From: Pseudoxanthomonas sp. PXM03
GTDB lineage: Bacteria; Pseudomonadota; Gammaproteobacteria; Xanthomonadales; Xanthomonadaceae
Assembly (NCBI RefSeq): GCF_014852005.1
Contig: NZ_JACVAU010000004.1
Coordinates: 124,001-188,000 of the forward strand
Length of the DNA stretch: 64,000 nucleotides
Direction: 5' to 3'
The position numbers and the translations under genes were made by a program. The notes under the pieces are model-generated. The model made no database searches and was not told the DNA's origin. It saw nothing but the letters and a program-made list of their open reading frames with translations. Shown here piece by piece: positions 57,438 through 64,000 of this stretch (position 1 is the first letter of the stretch; each line of letters starts with the position of its first letter).

Positions 57438-58715
57438 TCAGTTGACTGAGACACGCTCGGCGTCGCCGAACTGGTCACTGCCGGAAACGACGACCTTGTC
57501 GCCGGGTTGCAGGCCGCTGAGTACTTCCACGTTGCTCAGGCTGCTGACGCCAAGTTGCACCGGGCGACGCACCGCGGAACTTCCGTCCATGACGTAGGCG
57601 TAGCGACCGCCGCCCTGTTCGAGGAACGGGCCACGCTCGACCATCAGCACGTTGCGGCGCGTGTCCATCAGGATGCGGGCGGACAGGCGCTGGTTCTGGC
57701 GCAGGCCGGGCGGCTGCTTGTCGGAGAAGCGCAGGCGGGTGACGACTTCGCCGTTCACCACTTCGGGCGACACCGCGGAAATTTCACCCGGATACGGTTG
57801 GCCGGCGCTGGTCAGCGTGGCGGGCATGCCGATGGCGAGGTCGCGCGCGAAGCTTTCCGGCACCTTGATCTCGACTTCGAACACTGACAGGTCGACCACG
57901 CTCAGCACGGGTGCGTTGATGGCGACGTTGGAGCGCTGCACTGCCTGGATCTGGCCGACCTGGCCGTCGAATGGCGCACGCAAGGTCAGTGCATCGACCT
58001 GGCGCTGCACTTCGGTGACCACGGCACGCTGGCGTTCGGCCAGCAGTTGCTTGTTGCGCGCATCCAGCCCGGCGCCCTGACCCTGCAGGCCCGCATCCTT
58101 GCGGGCATGGGACAGTGCGATCTCGGCCTTGCGCAGATTGTCCTCCGCTTCCAGTACGTCGACCTGCGGCACCGCACCGCCTTCGAAGCCGCGCTGATAG
58201 CGCTGCAGGGTGCGCTCGGCGGCCTGACGCTCGATGCCGGCCTGGTCCAGTGCCTTCTGCGCATTGGCACGGGTGACGCTCGCATCCAGGGTCGCACGGC
58301 TGGCCTCGGCCTGCATGCCTGCCAGTGTGGTCTGTTCCTGCGCCAGCTTGCTGCGCAGCTCAGGGCTGTCGATCTCGGCCAGCGGCTGGCCCTTGGCGAC
58401 CTTGTCGCCGGCCACGACCTTCAGCGTGACCACGCCCCCGGCCACCGCGTACAGGGTGGGGCTGTTGGCGGCGATGACCCGACCGTCGGCGGCGATGTCG
58501 CGGACCAGATCGCCGCGGGTCACCTCGGCGATGCGCAGACGGGCGCCGTCGATCGAGGTCGTGCCCGCCAGCCAGCCGCGTGCCGCGAACACGATGCCGG
58601 CCAGCAGCAGCGCGCCACCGGCGGCGGGCCATACCCAGCGGCGCCAGGCTGGGTGGGTCTGCGAGGAACTGAGCACTCGGTCTTGCGCGGAGGTGTCCCG
58701 AATCATCGGCGGCAT
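57438..58715 (-). CDS. Periplasmic adaptor (membrane fusion protein) of the MacAB-type exporter
   Basis: 425 residues from the ATG at 58715 (58706 also possible). An N-terminal helix (about 25-47) is followed by a split lipoyl-like domain (LRIAEVTRGDLVRDIAADGRV and the returning ADGQVGQ half), an alpha-helical hairpin with coiled-coil heptads (about 115-225) and the beta-barrel domain with a VPESFARDLAIGMPATLTS stretch. It joins the MacB-type permeases to an outer-membrane channel (TolC-like), absent here. It is the first gene after the sigma-54 promoter. Confidence 0.92.
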   Translation of the reverse strand: MPPMIRDTSAQDRVLSSSQTHPAWRRWVWPAAGGALLLAGIVFAARGWLAGTTSIDGARLRIAEVTRGDLVRDIAADGRVIAANSPTLYAVAGGVVTLKVVAGDKVAKGQPLAEIDSPELRSKLAQEQTTLAGMQAEASRATLDASVTRANAQKALDQAGIERQAAERTLQRYQRGFEGGAVPQVDVLEAEDNLRKAEIALSHARKDAGLQGQGAGLDARNKQLLAERQRAVVTEVQRQVDALTLRAPFDGQVGQIQAVQRSNVAINAPVLSVVDLSVFEVEIKVPESFARDLAIGMPATLTSAGQPYPGEISAVSPEVVNGEVVTRLRFSDKQPPGLRQNQRLSARILMDTRRNVLMVERGPFLEQGGGRYAYVMDGSSAVRRPVQLGVSSLSNVEVLSGLQPGDKVVVSGSDQFGDAERVSVN

Positions 58716-58743
58716 GCGTTCTTTGGAATGACCTGCCGTACTT

Positions 58744-58759
58744 AGCAGGATGCGTGCCA
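58744..58759 (-). promoter_or_regulatory. Sigma-54 promoter of the exporter operon
   Basis: On the minus strand TGGCAC-GCATC-CTGCT matches the -24/-12 consensus TGGCAC-N5-TTGCW, with GG and GC exactly ten bases apart. The start would be near 58733, 18 bases before the adaptor ATG. Confidence 0.88.
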
Positions 58760-58787
58760 AACGCAAGCGATTGATTTACAAGGGGCT

Positions 58788-58869
58788 TGTCCGGGGCGGA
58801 GGACTGTCCGGGTGTCCGCGGACACCCGCCGGACAGGGGTTGTCCAGTGCCGGACACGTAGAATGTCCG
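58788..58869. promoter_or_regulatory. Array of TGTCC dyads, likely enhancer for the sigma-54 regulator
   Basis: TGTCCG half-sites occur at 58788, 58805, 58813 and 58864, with inverted CGGACA at 58819, 58830 and 58851 and a TGTCCA at 58841. TGTCCGCGGACA (58813-58824) is a perfect palindrome and lies inside a wider dyad (58805-58835). TGTCCA-N4-CGGACA (58841-58856) is a second. The array is 55-135 bases upstream of the predicted start, the usual distance for an enhancer. A TAGAAT -10 of glmS (58859-58864) lies within it. Confidence 0.75.
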
Positions 58870-58900
58870 TTCGTTTGACTCAGATGGAAGACACAGGCCT

Positions 58901-60727
58901 ATGTGCGGAATTGTGGGTGCGATCGCCGATCGCGACGTGGTGCCGGTATTGATCGAGGGACTGAAGCGGCTCGAATACCGCGGCTACGATTCCGCCGGCA
59001 TCGCCGTGGTTGAGCAGCAGGACGTGCGCCGCGTGCGCCGCACCGGCCGCGTGGCCGAGATGGAAGGCGCGGCCGCCGCCGAGGGCTTCAATGCGACGCT
59101 CGGCATCGGCCATACGCGCTGGGCCACGCACGGCGGCGTGACCGAGGCGAACGCGCACCCGCACATCAGCCACGGGGTGGCGCTGGTGCACAACGGCATC
59201 ATCGAGAACCACGAGGAGCAGCGCGAGAAACTGCGCGCGCTCGGCTACGTGTTCGAGTCGCAGACCGACACCGAAGTCATCGCCCACCTGATGCACCACC
59301 ACCTGAAGGGGGGCGACGACCTGCTCACCGCGTTGCAGCACACGGTGAAGGAACTCACCGGCGCGTACGCACTGGCCGTGGTAAGTCGCAAGGAACCCGA
59401 CCGCATGGTCTGCGCGCGCATGGGCTGCCCGTTGCTGATCGGCCTGGGTGAGGGGGAGAACTTCATCGCCTCCGATGTGTCGGCGATCATCCAGGCCACG
59501 CGTCGCGTGATCTTTCTGGAAGAAGGCGATACCGCCGAAGTGACGCGTGAAGGCGTCAAGGTGTTCGACGGGCAGAATGAACCCGTGCAGCGCGACGTGC
59601 ATGTGTCGGACGTGTCGCTGGCGTCGCTGGAGCTGGGCCCGTACCGCCACTTCATGCAGAAGGAAATCCACGAGCAGCCGCGCGCGATCGCCGACACCAT
59701 CGAGGCGGTGGTCGACGGCGGTTTCTCGCCCGCGCTGTTCGGCGCCAACGCCGAAGCCGCGCTCAAGGACATCGAGGGTGTGCAAATCCTCGCCTGCGGC
59801 ACCAGCTACTACGCCGGCATGACCGCGCGCTACTGGCTGGAAGCCATCTCCGGGCTGCCGTGCAGCGTCGAGATCGCCAGCGAGTACCGCTATCGCGCCG
59901 CGTACGCGAACCCCAAGCACCTGATCGTCACCATTTCGCAGTCCGGCGAAACGCTGGACACGATGGAGGCGCTGAAGTACGCCAAGTCGTTGGGCCACCA
60001 GCACACGCTGTCGATCTGCAACGTGCCCGAGAGCGCCATCCCGCGCGCCAGCGAACTGGTCTGCTACACCCGCGCCGGCGCCGAGATCGGCGTGGCGTCG
60101 ACGAAGGCCTTCACGACCCAGCTGGCGGCGCTGTTCCAGCTGACCGTCGTGCTGGGCAAGTTGCGCGGCAAGGTCACTCCGGAGCAGGAAGCCGACTACC
60201 TGGAACAGCTGCGCCACCTGCCGGGCAGCGTGCAGCACGCGTTGAACCTGGAGCCGCAGATCGCCGCGTGGGCGGAGCGTTTCGCGCCGAAATCCGATGC
60301 GTTGTTCCTCGGTCGCGGCCTGCATTACCCGATCGCGCTGGAAGGCGCGCTCAAGCTGAAGGAAATCTCGTACATCCACGCCGAAGCCTATCCGGCAGGC
60401 GAGTTGAAGCACGGGCCGCTGGCGCTGGTGGATGCGGACATGCCGGTGGTGGTGATCGCACCGAACGACGTCCTGCTGGAGAAAGTGAAATCCAACATGC
60501 AGGAAGTGCGCGCGCGCGGCGGCGAACTGTTCGTGTTCACCGACCAGGACAGCCACTTCAGCGAATCCGAAGGCGTGCACGTCATCCGTACCCCGCGCCA
60601 CGTCGGCGTGCTCAGCCCCATCGTGCACACCATCCCGGTGCAGCTGCTGGCGTACCACACCGCGCTGGCGCGCGGCACCGACGTGGACAAGCCGCGCAAT
60701 CTGGCGAAGTCGGTGACGGTGGAGTGA
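58901..60727 (+). CDS. glmS: Glutamine-fructose-6-phosphate aminotransferase
   Basis: 608 residues, as in E. coli GlmS (609). The N-terminal glutaminase has the nucleophile Cys2 (MCGIVG) after Met removal and the RGYDSAG and HTRWATHG motifs. Two SIS isomerase domains follow, with [17 protein letters not shown] and the C-terminal KSVTVE. It makes glucosamine-6-phosphate for cell-wall synthesis, upstream of GlmM and GlmU. Its promoter lies in the shared region with the exporter. Confidence 0.98.
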   Translation: MCGIVGAIADRDVVPVLIEGLKRLEYRGYDSAGIAVVEQQDVRRVRRTGRVAEMEGAAAAEGFNATLGIGHTRWATHGGVTEANAHPHISHGVALVHNGIIENHEEQREKLRALGYVFESQTDTEVIAHLMHHHLKGGDDLLTALQHTVKELTGAYALAVVSRKEPDRMVCARMGCPLLIGLGEGENFIASDVSAIIQATRRVIFLEEGDTAEVTREGVKVFDGQNEPVQRDVHVSDVSLASLELGPYRHFMQKEIHEQPRAIADTIEAVVDGGFSPALFGANAEAALKDIEGVQILACGTSYYAGMTARYWLEAISGLPCSVEIASEYRYRAAYANPKHLIVTISQSGETLDTMEALKYAKSLGHQHTLSICNVPESAIPRASELVCYTRAGAEIGVASTKAFTTQLAALFQLTVVLGKLRGKVTPEQEADYLEQLRHLPGSVQHALNLEPQIAAWAERFAPKSDALFLGRGLHYPIALEGALKLKEISYIHAEAYPAGELKHGPLALVDADMPVVVIAPNDVLLEKVKSNMQEVRARGGELFVFTDQDSHFSESEGVHVIRTPRHVGVLSPIVHTIPVQLLAYHTALARGTDVDKPRNLAKSVTVE

Positions 60728-60806
60728 CCGCTGTCGCCTTCCTGTAACAGGCGGCGCGCAGAATGCGACCTGCAACGAGGTCCTCTCTCCTCCCGCGTTG
60801 CACCGG

Positions 60807-60828
60807 AGCCCGGCGAAAGCCGGGCTTT
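60807..60828 (+). terminator. Probable terminator of glmS
   Basis: AGCCCGGC and GCCGGGCT form a perfect eight-pair stem with a GAAA loop, followed by only TT. It is 80 bases after the glmS stop. Weak T tract, so partial readthrough into the phosphodiesterase gene is possible. Confidence 0.6.
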
Positions 60829-60884
60829 GTGCTGTCCGGGTCCCGTGCCGCGCGTGGCATGCTTGCATGCATGAAGGATTGCCC

Positions 60885-61970
60885 ATGCCGTTGCGTCGTC
60901 TGCTTCCCGTCCTGTTGGCACTGATGCCGGCCGCGTCCGTACAGTCCGGCGACATGCCGGCCGACGTGGTCGTCATCGCACACCGCGGCGCCAGCGCGCA
61001 TCTGCCTGAGCACACGCTGGAGGCGTATGCGCGCGCAATCGAGGACGGCGCGGACTACATCGAGCCCGACGTGGTATCCACGCGCGATGGCGTGCTGGTC
61101 GCGCGGCACGAGAACGAGATCGGCGGGACCACCGATGTCGCGCAGCGGCCCGAGTTCGCCGCCCGCAAGCGCCAGCAGGTAATCGATGGCGAGACGTTCG
61201 AAGGCTGGTTCACCGAAGACTTCACCCTCGCCGAACTGAAGACGCTGCGCGCGCGTGAGCGGTTGCCCGAGCTGCGCGGCATGGCGCACGATGGCCGATA
61301 CGACATCGCGACGCTGGATGAGGTCATCGCGTTGGCGGCGGAGCACGCCGCACGCAGCGGACGCAGCATCGGCCTGATTCCCGAGATCAAGCATCCCAGC
61401 CACTTCCAGCGCATCGGGCTGCCGATGGAAGCGCGGCTGCTGGAGACGCTGGCGGCGCACGCGTACACGCGCGAGGCCCCGGTGGTGATCCAATCATTCG
61501 AACAGGCGAACCTGCGCGCGTTGCGCACGCGCCTTGGGCCGTCCAGCCGGAACATCCGCCTGCTGCAGCTGCTGGGTCCGGCGGACACGCAACCGGGCGA
61601 TGCGCTGGCTGCGGGAAAGCCGACCCGCTATGCCGACCTGATGACGCCGGCGGGACTGCAGGACATCGCCGGCTATGCCGACATCATCGGGCCATGGACG
61701 CGTCTGCTGATGCCGGTTTCCGAGGACGGCGCATTGAGAGCGCCGACCGCGCTGATGGCGGATGCGCGTGAGGAAGGCCTGCACGTGTGGCCGTACACCT
61801 TCCGGCCGGAGAACCATTTCCTGCCAAAGGCGCTGCGCGAAGGCGACGATCCGCGCATGCGCAACGAGGCGGGATCCCTTGCCGAGATCCGCGCCTATCT
61901 CGCGCTGGGGATCGGCGGCTTCTTCACCGACGATCCGGCGCTGGGGCGGCGCGCGGTGGATGGGCGCTGA
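60885..61970 (+). CDS. Periplasmic glycerophosphodiester phosphodiesterase (GlpQ-like)
   Basis: 361 residues from the ATG at 60885 (AAGGA ribosome-binding site seven bases upstream). A short signal peptide ends near SVQ-SG. The GDPD catalytic set is visible: His in HRGASAHLPEHT, Glu and Asp in YIEPDV, His in ARHENEIGG, and Glu/Lys in IPEIKHP. GlpQ hydrolyses glycerophosphodiesters to glycerol-3-phosphate. An ATG at 60867 is in frame but less likely. Confidence 0.93.
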   Translation: MPLRRLLPVLLALMPAASVQSGDMPADVVVIAHRGASAHLPEHTLEAYARAIEDGADYIEPDVVSTRDGVLVARHENEIGGTTDVAQRPEFAARKRQQVIDGETFEGWFTEDFTLAELKTLRARERLPELRGMAHDGRYDIATLDEVIALAAEHAARSGRSIGLIPEIKHPSHFQRIGLPMEARLLETLAAHAYTREAPVVIQSFEQANLRALRTRLGPSSRNIRLLQLLGPADTQPGDALAAGKPTRYADLMTPAGLQDIAGYADIIGPWTRLLMPVSEDGALRAPTALMADAREEGLHVWPYTFRPENHFLPKALREGDDPRMRNEAGSLAEIRAYLALGIGGFFTDDPALGRRAVDGR

Positions 61971-61976
61971 GCCGGG

Positions 61977-63185
61977 TCAGACCCGGCCGAACACCAGGCT
62001 GGCGTTCGTGCCGCCGAAGCCGAAGCTGTTGGACATCACCGTGGCCAGGGTCGCGTCGCGGCTCGCCTGCACGATGGGGAAATCCTTGGCGCCTTCGTCC
62101 AGCGTCTCGATGTTGGCCGAGCCCGCGATGAAGCCATCGCGCATCATCAGCAGGCAGTAGATCGCTTCATGCACGCTGGCCGCGCCCAGCGAGTGCCCGG
62201 ACAGCGCCTTGGTCGAGGAGATCGGCGGTAGCGTATCGCCCAGCGCTGTGCGGATCGCCTCGAGTTCGATCACGTCGCCCAGCGGCGTGGAGGTGCCGTG
62301 CGTGTTCAGATAGTCCAGCGGCGCGGTGACGCCTTCCAGCGCCATCTGCATGCAGCGCACCGCGCCTTCGCCGGACGGCGCGACCATGTCGGCGCCGTCG
62401 GAGGTCACGCCGTAACCCAGCAGTTCGGCGTGGATGCGTGCGCCGCGCTTCACCGCGTGGTCGTAATCCTCAAGCACCAGCATGCCGCCACCACCGGCGA
62501 TGACGAAACCGTCGCGGTCCGCATCGTAGGGACGCGAGGCGTGCGCGGGATCATCGTTGCGCTTGCTCGACAGCGCGCCCATCGCATCGAACATCATCGT
62601 CAGCGCCCAGTGCAGCTCTTCGCCGCCGCCGGCGAACACGATGTCCTGGCGGCCGGCGCGGATCAGGTCCGCCGCCGCGCCGATGCAGTGTGCCGAGGTC
62701 GCACAGGCGGCGGAGATCGAATAGCTCACGCCCTTGATCTTGAACGCCGTCGCGAGGGTCGCCGATACGGTGGAGCACATCGTGCGCGGCACCATGTACG
62801 GGCCCACCTTGCGGATGCCGCGCGCGCGCAGCAGGTCGGCGGCTTCGATCTGCCATTCGGCCGAGCCGCCGCCGGAGCCGGCGATCAGGCCGGTGCGCGG
62901 CTGGCTGACCAGCGCGTCGTCCAGGCCGGCATCGGCGATGGCATCGCGCAGCGCGATGTGCGCGAACGCGGCCGCGTCGCCCATGAAGCGCTTCTGCTTG
63001 CGGTCGATCTGCGCATCGAGATCGATCTCCGGCGCACCGCCCACCTGGCTGCGGAAGCCGAGTTCGGCGTATTGCGGGATATGGCGGATGCCCGAATGGC
63101 CGGCGCGCAGCGCGGCCGACACGGTATCCGCGTCGTTGCCGAGGCAGGACGTGATGCCCAGGCCGGTGATGACGACACGGCGCAT
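61977..63185 (-). CDS. fabB: 3-oxoacyl-ACP synthase I (FabB)
   Basis: 402 residues of the thiolase fold. Catalytic Cys161 in [10 protein letters not shown], His in NTHGTSTP and His in SGHSLGA form the Cys-His-His triad. FabB with FabA makes unsaturated fatty acids. It begins at the fabA stop with a TGATG overlap, so the two are coupled. Confidence 0.97.
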   Translation of the reverse strand: MRRVVITGLGITSCLGNDADTVSAALRAGHSGIRHIPQYAELGFRSQVGGAPEIDLDAQIDRKQKRFMGDAAAFAHIALRDAIADAGLDDALVSQPRTGLIAGSGGGSAEWQIEAADLLRARGIRKVGPYMVPRTMCSTVSATLATAFKIKGVSYSISAACATSAHCIGAAADLIRAGRQDIVFAGGGEELHWALTMMFDAMGALSSKRNDDPAHASRPYDADRDGFVIAGGGGMLVLEDYDHAVKRGARIHAELLGYGVTSDGADMVAPSGEGAVRCMQMALEGVTAPLDYLNTHGTSTPLGDVIELEAIRTALGDTLPPISSTKALSGHSLGAASVHEAIYCLLMMRDGFIAGSANIETLDEGAKDFPIVQASRDATLATVMSNSFGFGGTNASLVFGRV

Positions 63186-63700
63186 CAGAAGCTCTCCGTC
63201 GAGGTGAACAGGCCCACGCGCAGATCGCGCGCGGTATAGATCTCACGGCCGTCGACCAGCATGCGGCCATCGGCCACCGCCAGCACCAGCTTGCGGTTGA
63301 TCACGCGGCTGATGTCGATCTCGTAGCTGACGCGCTTGGCGGTCGGCAAAACCTGGCCGGTGAACTTCACTTCGCCCGATCCCAATGCGCGACCGCGGCC
63401 GGGCGCGCCGATCCAGGTCAGGAAGAAACCGGTGAGCTGCCACATTGCATCCAGCCCCAGGCAGCCGGGCATCACCGGGTCGCCGAGGAAGTGGCACTTG
63501 AAGAACCACAGGTCGGGATGGATATCCAGTTCCGCGCGGATGAGGCCCTTGCCGTGCGCACCACCGTCCTCGCGGATCTCGGTGATGCGGTCGAACATCA
63601 GCATCGGGTCATTGGGCAGGCGGCCGCTGTCGGGGCCGAACAGTTCGCCGCGCGCGCTGGCCAGCAGCTGTTCGCGCGAGAAGGAAGCAGGGGCGGTCAT
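63185..63700 (-). CDS. fabA: 3-hydroxydecanoyl-ACP dehydratase/isomerase (FabA)
   Basis: 171 residues, the FabA length. Catalytic His70 (FFKCHFLGD) and Asp84 ([11 protein letters not shown]) are at the same positions as in E. coli. The start at 63700 excludes a longer frame. It introduces the cis double bond for unsaturated fatty acids, with fabB directly downstream. Confidence 0.97.
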   Translation of the reverse strand: MTAPASFSREQLLASARGELFGPDSGRLPNDPMLMFDRITEIREDGGAHGKGLIRAELDIHPDLWFFKCHFLGDPVMPGCLGLDAMWQLTGFFLTWIGAPGRGRALGSGEVKFTGQVLPTAKRVSYEIDISRVINRKLVLAVADGRMLVDGREIYTARDLRVGLFTSTESF

Positions 63701-63730
63701 TGCATGGTCCGTTCTACGAAGGCGCAAATA

Positions 63731-63746
63731 ATGCACACATGTGCAT
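63731..63746. promoter_or_regulatory. Palindromic operator in the fabAB promoter
   Basis: ATGCACACATGTGCAT is a palindrome of seven-base arms (ATGCACA/TGTGCAT) with a two-base centre. It lies between a candidate minus-strand -35 (AAGACA) and -10 (CATTAT), 31-46 bases upstream of fabA, where a TetR-type fatty-acid repressor (FabR-like) would act. No such regulator gene is in the window. Confidence 0.6.
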
Positions 63747-63915
63747 ACGCTTGTCTTGATGCAAATCAACCGGGTTTTTTCCATACGCCGGCGTACCATC
63801 GGCGAGGCGTAATTGCGGCAAGGGTTTCGCACTCTCTGTCCGCATGTCCAAACGCAACCGTATCGTTCCCGCCTGCGTCCATGCGATCGCGTACGGCGGC
63901 CGATATCATCGCGTG

Positions 63916-64000
63916 ATGCGCAAGATCATCCACATCGACATGGACGCCTTCTACGCGTCGGTCGAACAGCGCGACGATCCGTCGCTGCGTGGACGGCCGG
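63916..64000 (+). CDS. dinB: DNA polymerase IV (DinB), 5' end only
   Basis: The frame from ATG 63916 gives [20 protein letters not shown] and continues to the edge, 28 codons. This is the N-terminus of Y-family polymerase DinB, with the first metal-binding Asp in [10 protein letters not shown]. Divergent from fabAB. Truncated by the window end, not by mutation. Confidence 0.9.
   Translation, partial: MRKIIHIDMDAFYASVEQRDDPSLRGRP

Overview
The window is a GC-rich gammaproteobacterial chromosome segment. Gene content points to the Xanthomonadaceae (Xanthomonas / Pseudoxanthomonas / Stenotrophomonas / Lysobacter relatives): a TonB-receptor sugar locus run by a LacI repressor, a YajQ cyclic-di-GMP-binding protein, a dihydrolipoamide dehydrogenase with lipoyl domains, fabAB, and many short palindromic repeats headed by GTAG with a matching RAYT transposase. 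The genus assignment is inference; the genes are read directly from the sequence.

Layout. 1-8.3 kb: msrB, two secreted proteins of unknown function, an AraC regulator divergent from an SDR and an aldo/keto reductase, a secreted amidohydrolase, a DsbA-family protein and two small unknown genes. 8.4-12.4 kb: tesA divergent from an ybbAP-type ABC system. 12.4-16.1 kb: an apparent RNA-repair locus, with rtcB and a slipin on the minus strand preceded by abutting tRNA-like sequences, and a separate 44-codon gene with its own promoter and terminator. 16.3-20.4 kb: rsmC, rsuA, a HAD phosphatase, a RAYT gene framed by inverted REP copies, a DUF1415 gene and yajQ. 20.5-23.4 kb: transporter, membrane and OmpW genes. 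23.4-32.7 kb: LacI regulator, tandem operators, a GH65 phosphorylase fused to beta-phosphoglucomutase, a TonB-dependent receptor and an MFS permease, then a small DMT protein and a DNA glycosylase. 32.9-36.5 kb: aceF and lpdA. 38.3-45.5 kb: complete atpIBEFHAGDC operon. 45.5-48.6 kb: three-gene surface glycosylation set. 48.6-50 kb: glmU. 50.1-58.7 kb: NtrY/NtrC-like pair and a MacAB-type exporter with a clear sigma-54 promoter. 58.9-61.9 kb: glmS and a glycerophosphodiesterase. 62-63.7 kb: fabAB with an operator-like palindrome, then the start of dinB at the right edge.

How the parts work together. The sugar locus reads as a complete route: outer-membrane uptake, inner-membrane permease, phosphorolysis to beta-glucose-1-phosphate and conversion to glucose-6-phosphate by the fused mutase, under a local repressor. 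The order atp operon - glmU - glmS, familiar from enterobacteria, is kept but split by two accessory modules (glycosylation and exporter). The exporter carries its own two-component system, sigma-54 promoter and upstream TGTCC dyads. The most unusual parts are the tRNA-like array ahead of slipin-rtcB and the GTAG repeats that sit inside operons, including the atp operon.
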